From: Flavobacterium denitrificans DSM 15936
GTDB taxonomy: Bacteria; Bacteroidota; Bacteroidia; Flavobacteriales; Flavobacteriaceae
Assembly: GCF_000425445.1 (NCBI RefSeq)
Contig: NZ_AUDL01000004.1
Span: 62,001 to 126,000 of the forward strand
Reading direction: 5' to 3'
Length of the DNA stretch: 64,000 nt
A program made the translations under genes and the position numbers. How positions within the stretch are numbered: the first letter of the stretch is position 1; each line of letters opens with the position of its first letter. The notes below the pieces were generated by a model. It did not search any database. It had not been told where the DNA came from and was given only the letters and a program-made list of their open reading frames with translations. Positions 34,917 through 46,014 of the stretch are shown piece by piece.

Positions 34917-37001
34917 ATGAAAACAATAATTGCAGAAAAACCAAGCGTAGCCAGGGAAATAGCCGGCTTGTTGGGAGCATCCGAGAAAAAGGAAGGCTAC
35001 CTGACAGGTAACGGCTATTTTGTTACTTGGGCACTGGGCCATCTAATAGGATTGGGAATGCCCGAAGATTACGGGATCACGGGATTTAATAAAGCATCAC
35101 TGCCCATACTCCCAAACCCTTTTTTACTGACCGTCCGAAAAGTCAAAAAAGATAAAGCCTATACTGCCGATACAAGTGCATTAAAACAACTGAAAATCAT
35201 TGAACAGCTCTTTAACAACAGCAATAGTATTATCGTAGCCACAGATGCAGGACGTGAGGGCGAACTTATTTTCAGGTACATTTATGAATACCTAAAATGT
35301 AGCAGACCCTTTGAAAGGCTCTGGATAAGCTCGCTTACTGAAAAAGCCATTAAACAAGGTTTTGATAATCTCAAAGACGGGAAAGAATTTGAAGGATTAT
35401 ATCAGGCTGCACAAGGCAGAAGCCGTGCCGACTGGCTCGTAGGTATCAATGCTACACAAGCACTCTCCATTGCAGCAGCCAATGGGGTTTATTCACTCGG
35501 AAGAGTGCAGACACCTACACTGGCTTTAGTATGCAAACGCTATTTGGATAACAGGAGTTTCTCAATAAAGAATTATTGGCAGATACAGTTGTCACATAAC
35601 AAAGAGCTGATAGATTTTAAAAGTATCTCAAAAATCAAATGGGAAGACCGTAAACTTGCCGGTGATGCGCTGAAAGCCATTCAGCGAAGTGAAACGGCAA
35701 TAGTTACATCGGCAGAAACCAAAAGCGTTACGGAGCAACCTCCTTTATTGTTCAACCTTACTGGCTTGCAGAAAGAAGCCAACAAAAAATTGAATCTTTC
35801 TGCCGAAGAAACACTCAATATTTCTCAAAGCCTTTACGAACAAAAGTTTATCACATACCCGCGTACCGGAAGCAAATACATTCCTGAGGATATGTGGGCA
35901 GAAATTCCCATCCTTGTAAGAGCTTTGCAAAACAGGGAAAACATTAAAAAAGCAGTATCTCAAGTGAAATGGGGTCGTTTTAATAAACGTATCGTGAACG
36001 ATTTGCTTGTTACGGACCATCATGGATTATTGATTACTGATAAAATCCCATCAGCCCTGAATGCAAAGGAAAATGCGGTTTATGATATGATTGCCTTTCG
36101 ATTACTCGAAGCCATTTCACAAGCTTGTATCAAAGAGTTAACGGATGTCGGTCTACAGGTATTGCATTATGATTTTACCGCAAAAGGCTGTAAGATTGTA
36201 GAAGCGGGCTGGCGTTCCATTAAAGGCAGTTTCTCCGATGATGATACAGAACCAGTACAGGATTTACCCTTGGTGATAAAGGGGGATGATCTCAAAATAA
36301 AAGAAGCTTCCGTTTTGGAAAAGAAAACCAAACCGCCTGCGCTTTACACCGAAGCAGGCCTTTTGTCGGCTATGGAAAATGCCGGCAAAGAAATTGAAAA
36401 TGCAGACGAACGCAAAGTCTTGCAGAATATTGGTATCGGTACCCCGGCGACAAGAGCTGCGATAATTGAAACGTTGTTTACCCGTAATTATATCCAAAGG
36501 GATAAGAAATCCTTGATACCAACAGAAAAAGGACTGCAGGTATACGAATTGGTCAAAGACAAAAAAATAGCAGATGTGACAATGACCGCCCAGTGGGAAC
36601 TCGCATTGCAGAAAATCGAAAACAACGAATCAGATGCCGGAACATTTCAAAAGGAAATGGAAAATTACGCTTCATCTATTACCTGTGAATTGTTGCAAAC
36701 TTCCATTGCACAAAATAACCTGCCAACACTCATCTGCCCGAAATGTAAAAGCCACGGGCTCATTATACGTGACAAAATTGTGAAGTGTCCCGATGAAGCT
36801 TGCAGCTGGGTACAGTTCCGCAATGTCTGCGGCGTGCAAATCGGTATAGACAATATTGAAAGCCTTGTCAGGAAGGGGAAGACTTCACTCATCAAAGGGA
36901 TGAAAAGCAAGGCAGGAAAGATGTTTGATGCGTACATCGTTCTGAACAATAATGTCGAAACTTCCTTTGAGTTTGCCAAAAATAAAAGCTATAAAAAGTA
37001 A
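34917..37001 (+). CDS. topB: DNA topoisomerase III (type IA)
   Basis: 694 residues. The Toprim domain opens with IIAEKPSVAREIAGLLGA and includes ATDAGREGELIFRYIYEY. The catalytic Tyr is in KFITYPRTGSKYIP at about residue 313. The C-terminal region has a Cys4-type zinc motif (LICPKCKSHG ... VKCPDEACSWVQF) and a DUF3945-like final repeat. Element-borne TopB is standard in Bacteroidota ICEs, where it helps resolve DNA during excision or transfer. It forms one unit with the DUF3945 gene before it. Confidence 0.95.
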   Translation: MKTIIAEKPSVAREIAGLLGASEKKEGYLTGNGYFVTWALGHLIGLGMPEDYGITGFNKASLPILPNPFLLTVRKVKKDKAYTADTSALKQLKIIEQLFNNSNSIIVATDAGREGELIFRYIYEYLKCSRPFERLWISSLTEKAIKQGFDNLKDGKEFEGLYQAAQGRSRADWLVGINATQALSIAAANGVYSLGRVQTPTLALVCKRYLDNRSFSIKNYWQIQLSHNKELIDFKSISKIKWEDRKLAGDALKAIQRSETAIVTSAETKSVTEQPPLLFNLTGLQKEANKKLNLSAEETLNISQSLYEQKFITYPRTGSKYIPEDMWAEIPILVRALQNRENIKKAVSQVKWGRFNKRIVNDLLVTDHHGLLITDKIPSALNAKENAVYDMIAFRLLEAISQACIKELTDVGLQVLHYDFTAKGCKIVEAGWRSIKGSFSDDDTEPVQDLPLVIKGDDLKIKEASVLEKKTKPPALYTEAGLLSAMENAGKEIENADERKVLQNIGIGTPATRAAIIETLFTRNYIQRDKKSLIPTEKGLQVYELVKDKKIADVTMTAQWELALQKIENNESDAGTFQKEMENYASSITCELLQTSIAQNNLPTLICPKCKSHGLIIRDKIVKCPDEACSWVQFRNVCGVQIGIDNIESLVRKGKTSLIKGMKSKAGKMFDAYIVLNNNVETSFEFAKNKSYKK

Positions 37002-37090
37002 TAGAAAGTAAGCCTACCAGTAGCACAATAGAAATCATGAACCAGATTATACCATACGTTAAAGAAAGCCATAATTTTAAATAGTCCTTA

Positions 37091-37119
37091 AAAACCTCTA
37101 AATATTCAGAGGTTTTTTT
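37091..37119 (+). terminator. Intrinsic terminator after topB
   Basis: AAAACCTCT pairs with AGAGGTTTT around an 8-nt AT loop, followed by more T, 90 bp downstream of the topB stop. It ends the DUF3945-topB transcript. Confidence 0.8.
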
Positions 37120-37190
37120 ATTGTCCATCACGTCAAATCCTGCCTTACAAAGCCAAAGCATTCAACTTTAGAAAAGGCTCTTATCTAGTG

Positions 37191-37232
37191 CTATAATTTT
37201 AGGTTTCATGCCAATTCTAAACAAAATTATAG
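37191..37232 (+). promoter_or_regulatory. 10-bp inverted repeat abutting the DUF1896 start
   Basis: CTATAATTTT (37191-37200) and AAAATTATAG (37223-37232) are exact inverses, and the second arm ends 1 bp before ATG 37234. As RNA it would enclose the start region; as DNA it could be an operator. Confidence 0.5.
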
Positions 37233-37233
37233 T

Positions 37234-37671
37234 ATGGACACACAGCAAAAAGATCTATCGTATTTCAGATTACGACTACAGGAATTATTAAATACCAGCT
37301 TCCCCGAAAAAGCAAACGACCAAAAGTTTATTGAACAGCGTTCGTCATGGGCAGTTAATGCTTACCATGGCGCATTTAGTTCGGGAAATACTATTGTGCA
37401 ATGCAATGAAATAGCAAATTATATCCTCTTTGAAAACCTGCATTTCTCCAGGTTTGACACTGTTTTTCAGGTTGTCTGCAATGAGTTTGATACCATTATG
37501 GCAGACGAGGAACTGAGACCATTTGCCCTTAAAATATTTCCTATCTGCCTGCAAGTTTTCTCCGGCTACGAGCTAACCGACGACTTCGCATACAGTTATG
37601 AGTTTGACCTGCTCTATACAGAAATAACAGGAGCCATAGAAATATGGATACAGGAAAATGGGCTTCAGTAA
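37234..37671 (+). CDS. DUF1896 ICE protein
   Basis: 145 residues matching the DUF1896 family, found between topB and the large methylase/helicase in CTnDOT-like elements. It is all-helical in appearance ([40 protein letters not shown]). The downstream gene starts 14 bp inside its 3' end, so translation is coupled. The function is unknown; a helper of the neighbouring enzyme is a fair guess from constant linkage. Confidence 0.88.
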   Translation: MDTQQKDLSYFRLRLQELLNTSFPEKANDQKFIEQRSSWAVNAYHGAFSSGNTIVQCNEIANYILFENLHFSRFDTVFQVVCNEFDTIMADEELRPFALKIFPICLQVFSGYELTDDFAYSYEFDLLYTEITGAIEIWIQENGLQ

Positions 37672-40600
37672 AAAGCAACATCTCCAACAGAACATTGATG
37701 CCCTGCGAATTGCTTTTAAACTGGAAAAGGAGAAACGACAAGCCACCGTAGGCGAAAGACTGCTACTGATGCAATACAGCGGATTTGGCGGTCTTAAATT
37801 CGTATTGAACCCCGTAGCAAATGAAATTGACATCAATAATTGGAGAAAAACCGAACACGATCTTTTTACACTCACTCGCGAACTCCACCAGCTACTAAAA
37901 GAAAATTCAGAAGACGAAAGGCAATACCGCAGGTATGTGGATAGTATGAAGAACTCCGTATTGACGGCTTTTTATACTCCTCCACAAGTTATACATTCCA
38001 TTTCCGAAACCTTGCGTGAAAGCGGTCTGAAAATAGATAAATTCCTCGAACCCTCCGCGGGCATTGGCTCATTTATACAATCCTTTTCAGAAAACCAAAA
38101 ATCAGATGTTACTGCTTATGAAAAAGATCTGCTCACGGGCAAGATTTTAAAACAGCTCTATCCCCACAGTAATATTCGTATTTCCGGCTTTGAGGAAATT
38201 CCCGAAAAGGAAAACAGCAGCTATGATATAATTGCCAGCAACATTCCTTTTGGCGATACTTCCGTTTTCGACCTTTCCTATTCCCGAAGTAAGGACAGTG
38301 CAAAAGTACAGTCAGCCCGAAGCATTCACAACTACTTTTTCCTGAAAGGTGCTGATATGCTCCGTGAGGGTGGTCTTCTGGCTTACATTACCTCGCAGGG
38401 CATTCTCAACAGCCCGAACAATGAGCCGATACGTAGGGCGCTCATGCAGGATAATAATCTGGTGTCAGTTGTTCGCTTGCCCAACAACCTGTTTACGGAT
38501 TATGCCGGAACAGCAGTTGGCAGTGACTTAATTATCCTTCAAAAGAACAAAGCAAAACAAAGTTTGACCGAAAGAGAAGATCTGTTTTGCCAAAGCAATC
38601 GAACGGAGTACAACACACCGGGAAATGCACTCTTTCAGGACAGTACAAGGATTGTACATACCGACCGTAAATTAGATACCGATGCCTATGGGCAGCCTGC
38701 ATTAGTCTATACGCATAAAGACGGCCTTGAGGGAATTGCCAAAGACTTGAAACAAATGCTTTCCGAAGATTTTAGAAAGCATCTGGATTTAGGGTTGTAT
38801 AAAGGCGAACGCAGCGAAGAACCTACAAGAAAAATACCTACCGAAATAACCGTTGCACCTGCGATTGTCGAACCTGTGAACATTCAACAAAAACCGCTCT
38901 CTGTTCCAACTCCTGAAACCAATCGGGAAAGTCCGCAGGAATTAAAACAGTTAAGCATTTTTGACCTGTTTGAAAATATGGGCGAACCTGCGATTTTAAC
39001 TGATCCGCCCAAAGGAACGCCCAAAGCTAAAAGACAAACCACTAAAAAGAATAGCCGTGCGATAGGTCGGCAAACCGACCTGTTCACTTCGATGCAGCAA
39101 CCCAATACACCGGCACTTAAAAGTGCAAATACCTCAGCCGAAGATAAAAAACAGGAAGCTATCGACGACCTGTTTTCGACTGCCACTGGGAATAGTCATG
39201 CTGTTACGCAAGTTATTCCCAAACCTGCTCGGTATAGTGGCGAAATGCAATCGTTCCATCGCAACGACTGCCTTGCTGTAGATAATGGCTGGGTCGGTCA
39301 CCTGCAAGATGTAGATGCATCAGGCGGTACAGCAGTTTTCCATCCTTTGCAGTTGCCGACCTTACAGAAAGCCAGAGCGGAAGCGTACATCAATATACGT
39401 GATGTTTACCAACAGCTCTACAATAAAGAGGCAACGTTTCAGACTGAACAAAAAGAAGAGAGGGAAAACCTTAACCGATTATACGATGCCTTTGTCAAAA
39501 GGTATGGCAGCCTTAATAGTGCCGATAATATCAAGCTCATTAAAACGGATAGCTCCGGCAAGGAAATCCCTTATTTGGAACGTGTCGTTGGTGGCGTTGT
39601 ACACAAAGCCGATATATTCAGTCATCCTGTAAGTTTTTCAATCACAACCATTGCAACTGACAATCCCGATGAAGCATTAGCGGCTTCGCTGAACAAATAC
39701 GGAAGCGTGGATTTGGACTATATGTCCGAAATCAGCAGTATGACCGATGATGCTTTGAAAGCAGCTTTACACGGTCGTATTTTCTACAATCCTCTACAAC
39801 GGGAATATGAAATATCCGAACGCTGGATTGCTGGCAACGTAGTGGAGAAAGCCGAGGAGGTACGAACCTACCTCGAACGCAATCCCGATGATATCGAAGC
39901 CAAAGCAAGCCTTACGGTTTTGGAAGAAGCCCGACCAAGACGTATCGAATTTGAGGAACTCGATTTTAACCTCGGCGAACGCTGGATACCCACTGGCATT
40001 TATGCCCGTTTTGCTTCACATCTTTTTGATACGGATGTACTCGTTCATTACTCTGAAAGCTCTGATGACTTTTCAGTAAAGTGCGAACGTAAGAATTTGC
40101 ATATATGGGAAAAATACGCTGTCAAAGCAGAAAGCCGGACGTTTGACGGGATTGCCCTGCTCAAACACGCCCTTGTCAATACCACGCCTGATATTACCAA
40201 GAAAATTAAGGTTGACGACCAAGAGGTCAAAGTGCGGGATATGGAAGCCATACAAATGGCGAACACCAAGATTGACGAAATCCGTACCGCTTTTACCGAG
40301 TGGCTACACGCCCAAAACGATGAGTTTAAAAACAGGCTGACCGACCAATACAACGACACTTTTAACTGCTTCGTCCGACCGAACTATGACGGAAGCCATC
40401 AGGACTTTCCGGGCTTAGACCGTAAGGCATTGGGCATTGAAGATTTGTATTCCAGCCAAAAGGACACGGTTTGGATGATAAAGCTGAACAACGGTGCTAT
40501 CTGCGACCACGAAGTAGGTGCAGGAAAAACGTTGGTTATGTGTACGGCTGCACAGGAAATGAAGCGTTTGGGACTGGCACACAAACCGATGATTATCGGG

Positions 40601-43063
40601 CTGAAAAGCAATGTTCACGAAATTGCCGAAGCCTACCGCACTGCTTACCCACACGCTAAAATCCTATTTCCGGGTAAAGAGGATTTTACACCTCAAAAAC
40701 GCCTACGGATTTTCGGGGATATTAAAAATAACGATTGGGATTGTGTAATCCTCACACACGACCAATTCGGAATGATACCACAATCGCCCGAAATACAAAA
40801 GGAAATACTCGAATTAGAATTGGACAGCGTAGAGCGAAACCTCGATGCATTGCAATCGCAAGGCAAGGAAGTTACCAGAGGTATGCTTGCCGGAGTAATC
40901 AAGCGGAAAGAAAACCTCGAAGGCAAACTCAAAACCCTGCAACACGATATTGAAAACCGCAAAGATGATGTGGTGGATTTTAAGATGATGGGCATAGACC
41001 ATTTGTTTGTGGACGAAAGCCACCAATTCAAAAACCTGATGTTCAACACAAGGCATACAAGGGTTGCCGGCTTGGGCAATGTGGACGGCAGCCAAAAGGC
41101 ATTGAACCTGCTTTTTGCTATCCGCACCATTCAGGAACGCATCAATGCGGATATGGGAGCAACTTTCCTTTCGGGAACGACCATAAGCAACTCATTGACG
41201 GAACTATATCTGCTGTTCAAATACCTGCGACCAAGAGCATTGGAAAAACAAGGCATTCATTCTTTTGATGCGTGGGCAGCTATTTATGCAAGGAAAACGA
41301 CCGATTATGAATTTTCTGTTGCTAACAACATTGTAGCAAAAGAACGTTTCCGATACTTTATCAAAGTGCCGGAGCTGGCACAATTCTACTCGGAAATCAC
41401 GGATTACCGAACGGCAAAAGATATAGGCATTGACCGCCCCAATAAGAACGAGGTATTGTATAACATACCGCCTACTCCAGACCAGGAAGAATTTATCAAA
41501 AAGCTAATGGAGTTTGCCAAAACAGGAAATGCTACCTTATTAGGAAGAGAACCTTTATCACAAAGCGAAGAAAAAGCAAAGATGCTTATCGCAACTGACT
41601 ACGCCCGCAAAATGTCGCTGGACATGCGTATGGTAAGTAGCAGATATGAAGACCATCCCGATAACAAAGCTTCGCATTGTGCCGCAAACATTGCCAAGTA
41701 TTACAGCCAATACCACGCACAGAAAGGAACGCAATTCGTTTTCTCCGATTTGGGAACATACAAGCCGGGCGAATGGAATGTGTACTCCGAAATCAAACGC
41801 AAACTCGTAGAAGACCACGGCGTACCTGCACACGAAGTCCGCTTTATACAGGAGGCAAAGAATGATAAGCAACGTAAGGAGCTTATCAAAGGAATGAACG
41901 AGGGTAGGATCCGTGTGCTGTTCGGTTCTACAAGTATGCTCGGAACAGGCGTAAATGCACAAAAAAGAGCCGTTGCCGTCCATCATCTAGATACACCGTG
42001 GCGACCGAGCGACCTTGCTCAACGTGATGGCAGGGCTGTGCGAAAAGGTAATGAGATAGCAAAATTCTTTGCCAATAATAATGTAGATGTGATCATCTAT
42101 GCCGTAGAAAAATCACTGGATAGTTATAAGTTCAACCTGTTGTACAATAAACAGCTATTTATAGACCAGCTAAAAAATAACAACCTTGGCAAACGGACAA
42201 TTGATGAGGGCAATATGGACGAAAAATCGGGATTGAACTTTTCGGAATATGTGGCGATCCTATCAGGGAATACAGACCTGTTGGATAAAGCCAAATTAGA
42301 AAAACAGGTTGCCGGATTGGAAAGCGAAAAACAGGCATTCAACCGTTCTAAATTCAGCGCCAAATACAAACTGCAAGACTTTACGGAATTGCTGGAAGGT
42401 GCGCAGTCCCGTTTTAACCGAATGAGCCTTGATTGGGAAAATCTTCAAGGGCGCTTACAAAAGCATTCAGACGGTACAATCGCAAATCCTGTGCAGTTGG
42501 ACGGTTTACCACCCAATGGGGATATGAAACAAATCGGTGCAAAGCTCAACCAGCTTGCGGACAAAGCCCGTACCGGAGGTCAGTACGAAGAAATAGGAAG
42601 CCTGTACGGTTTTACCTTATTGGTCAAAACCGAAATGTCTGAAAAAGAGGGCGTGGATATAAAGGTAAACCGTTTTTTGGTACAAGGAGAGGGCAATATC
42701 AAATATACCTACAACAACGGTCTAATCGCCAAAGATGAAAAGCTGGCGGCTATGAACTTCCTTAATGCACTGGAGAAATTGCCCGGCTATATCGAGCAGG
42801 AGCAAAAGAAAATTGCGGAGATACAAAAAGACCTGCCAATTCTTCAGGAAGTGGTAAACAGTACGTGGTCTAAAGAAAGTCGATTGAGCGAACTCAAAAC
42901 GGAACTGGCTGGCGTAGAACGGAAGATACTGTTATCTATCACTATCACGCCTGAGCCTAAAGAAGAACCTGCTGAACAGACCGAAAAACAGCAAGAAACT
43001 CCAAGTATTTCGGAAACCTTTGTACAAACAAAAGGTATTCATTTACCTCGTGGTGTATTGTAA
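37658..43063 (+). CDS. Giant N6-adenine methylase / SNF2-type helicase fusion
   Basis: 1801 residues. The N-terminal methyltransferase has motif [16 protein letters not shown] near 130 and an NIPFGD variant of the NPPY motif. A low-complexity linker at about 390-520 leads to the helicase part with Walker [14 protein letters not shown] near 950, DESH box [12 protein letters not shown] near 1118 and motif [15 protein letters not shown] near 1453. The tail is coiled. The gene is visibly richer in G+C than the cargo on either side. It is a constant ICE gene, thought to modify or remodel element DNA, perhaps against host restriction. The NIPF variant may still be active. Confidence 0.93.
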   Translation: MGFSKKQHLQQNIDALRIAFKLEKEKRQATVGERLLLMQYSGFGGLKFVLNPVANEIDINNWRKTEHDLFTLTRELHQLLKENSEDERQYRRYVDSMKNSVLTAFYTPPQVIHSISETLRESGLKIDKFLEPSAGIGSFIQSFSENQKSDVTAYEKDLLTGKILKQLYPHSNIRISGFEEIPEKENSSYDIIASNIPFGDTSVFDLSYSRSKDSAKVQSARSIHNYFFLKGADMLREGGLLAYITSQGILNSPNNEPIRRALMQDNNLVSVVRLPNNLFTDYAGTAVGSDLIILQKNKAKQSLTEREDLFCQSNRTEYNTPGNALFQDSTRIVHTDRKLDTDAYGQPALVYTHKDGLEGIAKDLKQMLSEDFRKHLDLGLYKGERSEEPTRKIPTEITVAPAIVEPVNIQQKPLSVPTPETNRESPQELKQLSIFDLFENMGEPAILTDPPKGTPKAKRQTTKKNSRAIGRQTDLFTSMQQPNTPALKSANTSAEDKKQEAIDDLFSTATGNSHAVTQVIPKPARYSGEMQSFHRNDCLAVDNGWVGHLQDVDASGGTAVFHPLQLPTLQKARAEAYINIRDVYQQLYNKEATFQTEQKEERENLNRLYDAFVKRYGSLNSADNIKLIKTDSSGKEIPYLERVVGGVVHKADIFSHPVSFSITTIATDNPDEALAASLNKYGSVDLDYMSEISSMTDDALKAALHGRIFYNPLQREYEISERWIAGNVVEKAEEVRTYLERNPDDIEAKASLTVLEEARPRRIEFEELDFNLGERWIPTGIYARFASHLFDTDVLVHYSESSDDFSVKCERKNLHIWEKYAVKAESRTFDGIALLKHALVNTTPDITKKIKVDDQEVKVRDMEAIQMANTKIDEIRTAFTEWLHAQNDEFKNRLTDQYNDTFNCFVRPNYDGSHQDFPGLDRKALGIEDLYSSQKDTVWMIKLNNGAICDHEVGAGKTLVMCTAAQEMKRLGLAHKPMIIGLKSNVHEIAEAYRTAYPHAKILFPGKEDFTPQKRLRIFGDIKNNDWDCVILTHDQFGMIPQSPEIQKEILELELDSVERNLDALQSQGKEVTRGMLAGVIKRKENLEGKLKTLQHDIENRKDDVVDFKMMGIDHLFVDESHQFKNLMFNTRHTRVAGLGNVDGSQKALNLLFAIRTIQERINADMGATFLSGTTISNSLTELYLLFKYLRPRALEKQGIHSFDAWAAIYARKTTDYEFSVANNIVAKERFRYFIKVPELAQFYSEITDYRTAKDIGIDRPNKNEVLYNIPPTPDQEEFIKKLMEFAKTGNATLLGREPLSQSEEKAKMLIATDYARKMSLDMRMVSSRYEDHPDNKASHCAANIAKYYSQYHAQKGTQFVFSDLGTYKPGEWNVYSEIKRKLVEDHGVPAHEVRFIQEAKNDKQRKELIKGMNEGRIRVLFGSTSMLGTGVNAQKRAVAVHHLDTPWRPSDLAQRDGRAVRKGNEIAKFFANNNVDVIIYAVEKSLDSYKFNLLYNKQLFIDQLKNNNLGKRTIDEGNMDEKSGLNFSEYVAILSGNTDLLDKAKLEKQVAGLESEKQAFNRSKFSAKYKLQDFTELLEGAQSRFNRMSLDWENLQGRLQKHSDGTIANPVQLDGLPPNGDMKQIGAKLNQLADKARTGGQYEEIGSLYGFTLLVKTEMSEKEGVDIKVNRFLVQGEGNIKYTYNNGLIAKDEKLAAMNFLNALEKLPGYIEQEQKKIAEIQKDLPILQEVVNSTWSKESRLSELKTELAGVERKILLSITITPEPKEEPAEQTEKQQETPSISETFVQTKGIHLPRGVL

Positions 43064-43073
43064 ACAAGTTCTG

Positions 43074-43889
43074 TTACTTCTCGTCCTGCTCGTCCATTTT
43101 CTTAATCAGGGCATCACGCAAGCTGTCAAGGAATTTAGTTCGGTTTATTTTCCGAGATTTAATTTCCATAAACGTATGATAGAAGTCTCCTAAATTAATA
43201 TTGAATGTGCTTTCAAATGTTTTGGCGATGACTTTTATGTCTGCATTACCAAATACACCTTGTGAATATAGTGCGTAAATTAATTCGGTTAATGCTGTTT
43301 TGTTACCTGTCCAATTAAGAGTGGAACTGTTATTTTTTTTCTTACTATTATTGCTTAACTGATCTTCGAGATAGAGTTGTATTAGGTCATTGGCAATAAC
43401 CTTTGCCACTTTATAATCGTGTGAGGTAGAAAATCTATGGTCCGTTTCAAAATAAATAGTATCCAAACTCAATTTTATATCGTGTTTCCCTCGAACAAAC
43501 AGCTTTTCGTCAATAAACGAATTGTTTGTCCGATGGTATTTATAAAATTCGAGATTGTTGTCAAAATACTTTTTGAGTTTTCCTAATTCTTCCTTGAGGT
43601 ATTTCCTGACAGCCTTTGCATCATTAGGTTTCTTTGTTTCAATTTTATAAATGGCATTATAGTAAATGAGTTTTGAAACAATAACCGGTTTCTGGTTTTT
43701 GAAAAAATGGATTTCCTTATCAATATTTTTAAATCCGTTTTTTAAAACATATTCTTTTACTTCGGAAAGGCATAGTATGATGATGGGTATAACCTTTTCA
43801 ATCCGTTGTATTGGACAAGCAGTTTCAATCTCTAATTCCTTGATTTCTACTTCCAGCTTATATAGCGTTTCATTGTAAAATTTATCCAT
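43074..43889 (-). CDS. rteC: RteC-like regulator, copy 2
   Basis: 271 residues of the RteC family, convergent with the methylase/helicase gene (10 bp gap). The same landmarks as copy 1 appear: KEYVLKNGFKNIDKEIHFFK, KPVIVSKLIYYNAIYKIETK, LFVRGKHDIKLSLDTIYFET, DHRFSTSHDYKVAKVIANDL. The two copies differ at most positions, so this is an old paralogue or one acquired from another element, not a recent duplication. It sits at the border between ICE backbone and redox cargo. Confidence 0.88.
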   Translation of the reverse strand: MDKFYNETLYKLEVEIKELEIETACPIQRIEKVIPIIILCLSEVKEYVLKNGFKNIDKEIHFFKNQKPVIVSKLIYYNAIYKIETKKPNDAKAVRKYLKEELGKLKKYFDNNLEFYKYHRTNNSFIDEKLFVRGKHDIKLSLDTIYFETDHRFSTSHDYKVAKVIANDLIQLYLEDQLSNNSKKKNNSSTLNWTGNKTALTELIYALYSQGVFGNADIKVIAKTFESTFNINLGDFYHTFMEIKSRKINRTKFLDSLRDALIKKMDEQDEK

Positions 43890-43995
43890 TCTGTTACTTT
43901 TAAATCCTAATCCGTTATAGTAAAGGAATTTGTGTTAATGTCAACGTTCGCTATCTTGCAAAAGCATAATTATACTAGGTTAAATTTTGCTTGGA

Positions 43996-44406
43996 CTACT
44001 TTTGTTTATCAAACAGATTTAATTTCTTAGACCAATTGAAAAAGCGTTTCAATTCATTTTTATTTAACTTATTAAAATGAAAAATTTTATGGGGAAATGG
44101 AATAGCATTAGAATAAACACCATTCATTGAGAAAACCAGCATTATTTTTTTAGTATTGCCTTTCTTTATGTCAAAATCTTTTTGAAACTTATCTTGTTCA
44201 TTTGCAAAAAATGATTCTGCCGAACAATCCTTATTAATCAACAAAACTATACAATCACATTTTTTTACAAAATCATGATAGTCAATCTCATCATTATAAT
44301 TGTTGCTGATATAAACTTCGTTTCCATTATTCCAGAAGAAATCTGCAATATCGAAAAGAAATTCACCTATTTCTTGCTCTTCATTTTCTATTACTAAATA
44401 TTTCAT
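43996..44406 (-). CDS. Hypothetical protein ending the redox operon
   Basis: 136 residues, mixed alpha/beta, with no signal. The centre (CDCIVLLINKDCSAESFFAN) is loosely like a TIR or flavodoxin-type strand-loop-helix, but no catalytic Glu context typical of TIR NADases is clear. It starts 1 bp after the reductase stop and so is the last gene of the four-gene operon 46605 to 43996. Function unknown. Confidence 0.6.
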   Translation of the reverse strand: MKYLVIENEEQEIGEFLFDIADFFWNNGNEVYISNNYNDEIDYHDFVKKCDCIVLLINKDCSAESFFANEQDKFQKDFDIKKGNTKKIMLVFSMNGVYSNAIPFPHKIFHFNKLNKNELKRFFNWSKKLNLFDKQK

Positions 44407-44407
44407 T

Positions 44408-45502
44408 TTAAATTATCCTATTAAATTCGATTACCACATCATCAGAATTGGGATATCCTACACAGGTAAGCACATATCCATCTTTAATTTGCTCTTTCGT
44501 AAGTCCTTCGGTTACTGACATTTCTACTTTTCCTGACAGACATTTGCCCGCACAGCTTATGCAATTTCCACTTTGACAGGAATAAGGCATATCAAGTCCT
44601 GATTCAAGTCCTGCAAATAAAATAGACTTACCCGCAGGTATATTTACTTCGTGTTCTTTACCTTTTAAAAGTATTTTTATTTGATATTCTTGTTGCGCTT
44701 CAGCTGGTTTATGCGTTGTTTTTGTGGCAGTGTAAAAACTTTCTTTATGAACAACTTCTTTAGAAAACCCTATTTTTTGTATAGTGCCTGTTGCCATTTC
44801 CATCAGTTCCTGCGGGCCACAAATATAAAACTCGGTGTTTGTGTCATTTTTAAGTTGTAAATCAGTAAGAATTGTTTTCAGTCGCATAGCATTTATTCTA
44901 TGGGCATTTCCATTTACCCTTTTAAAAAGTCTTGACAAAAAACCTGATTTCAGCTGTTCATTCTTTATAACATCGCTCCAATAATAGACGATACGGAAAC
45001 GTGATGAAAACTTGGAAGACCATTGTTCAAGCTGATGATAAAAGATAGTATTTTCTCTGTTTGAATTTACATATATCAAAGATACCATTGATTCAGGCTC
45101 TTTTATAAGAGCCGACTTGATAATAGAAAACAAAGGAGTAATTCCACTTCCACCTCCAACAAGCACAATATGACGTTGGTTATTTTCGGGTTTAAATTTA
45201 AAATTACCCATAGGTGGCAATGCAGCTATCGTATCTCCAGCCTTGACATTATTGCTGAGATGATTTGACATTTTCCCTCCTTTTACTCTTTTTACCGTTA
45301 CAGACAAGTTTTTATCTATATATGGCGAAGAACAGAGCGAGTATGAACGTCTTTCTTCCTTTCCTTCAATTTCAGAAATAAGAGTTAAAAATTGCCCTGA
45401 TAGATAGCTCAATTGCTGTTCTGGCTGGGTAAAGTGTATCGTTATGGTATCCGCAGTTTCCTGCACAATATCCTGAATATATAATAAGGTTTTATCGTTC
45501 AT
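44408..45502 (-). CDS. FAD/NAD(P)H reductase with plant-type 2Fe-2S domain
   Basis: 364 residues of the ferredoxin-reductase family (PaaE/HmpX type). The FAD part has RRSYSLCSSPY, the NAD(P)H part VLVGGGSGITPLFSI and FYICGPQELME, and a C-terminal 2Fe-2S domain carries PYSCQSGNCISCAGKC plus a final Cys in LTCVGYP (CX4CX2C...C). It passes electrons from NAD(P)H to an oxygenase or membrane partner. The next gene upstream encodes a DUF4405 membrane protein, a possible haem-binding partner. Confidence 0.9.
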   Translation of the reverse strand: MNDKTLLYIQDIVQETADTITIHFTQPEQQLSYLSGQFLTLISEIEGKEERRSYSLCSSPYIDKNLSVTVKRVKGGKMSNHLSNNVKAGDTIAALPPMGNFKFKPENNQRHIVLVGGGSGITPLFSIIKSALIKEPESMVSLIYVNSNRENTIFYHQLEQWSSKFSSRFRIVYYWSDVIKNEQLKSGFLSRLFKRVNGNAHRINAMRLKTILTDLQLKNDTNTEFYICGPQELMEMATGTIQKIGFSKEVVHKESFYTATKTTHKPAEAQQEYQIKILLKGKEHEVNIPAGKSILFAGLESGLDMPYSCQSGNCISCAGKCLSGKVEMSVTEGLTKEQIKDGYVLTCVGYPNSDDVVIEFNRII

Positions 45503-45522
45503 ATTTTTTTTATTACAAGTAA

Positions 45523-45999
45523 TTATTCAACAATTAAATCAATCACTTCTTCAGGGTCAGCACTATTGTTAATCCAAATAGCTTCTATTGTTGTAGCTCC
45601 TTCAACTGATATTCCTTTTGTATCTAATCTTTTTACGGCTTCGGAATAATCAACCCCCAACGCCTTAAAAGCATCATTGATAGGTGCTTTTATTATTCTA
45701 TCCAAAAGTATGGTATCCACTTTCGGATTGAAATGTTGCTGAACGATGAATAGTACAGATACGACTATAACAGCTAATGCCGTAGGAATGAAGACACCCT
45801 TTTTGAAATGAATCCTTAATGCTTTCCAATTAAGTATGATATGGAAAACGGCACAAACAACAAAAAAAACACCAAGGAACTCGTGTACAACTTCTGTATA
45901 GCCATCAAATAAATGGAAAAACATCAATAAGCCTGATAATCCAACGACAAGAAAAACCAAGGAAATAAAGGGGGTAACATAATTTCTGTTCAGTTTCAT
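45523..45999 (-). CDS. DUF4405-type membrane protein
   Basis: 158 residues with three membrane helices in the first 85 residues and a soluble C-terminal part. His29 (MFFHLFDGY), His39 (VVHEFLGV) and His53 (AVFHIILNW) lie at helix ends as in cytochrome b-like DUF4405 proteins, so haem binding is plausible. It is second in the operon, between the flavodoxin-fold oxidoreductase and the 2Fe-2S reductase, suggesting a small electron-transfer chain. Confidence 0.8.
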   Translation of the reverse strand: MKLNRNYVTPFISLVFLVVGLSGLLMFFHLFDGYTEVVHEFLGVFFVVCAVFHIILNWKALRIHFKKGVFIPTALAVIVVSVLFIVQQHFNPKVDTILLDRIIKAPINDAFKALGVDYSEAVKRLDTKGISVEGATTIEAIWINNSADPEEVIDLIVE

Positions 46000-46014
46000 A
46001 ATACCAAGTTTTGT

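Noticed and set aside
38349..42642. Many open frames of 60-145 codons inside the methylase/helicase gene
   Set aside because: They are other-frame shadows of a long, clearly homologous gene with higher G+C.
43996..44406. 136-residue protein as a TIR-domain NADase
   Set aside because: Only one strand-loop-helix is similar and no catalytic Glu setting is visible.
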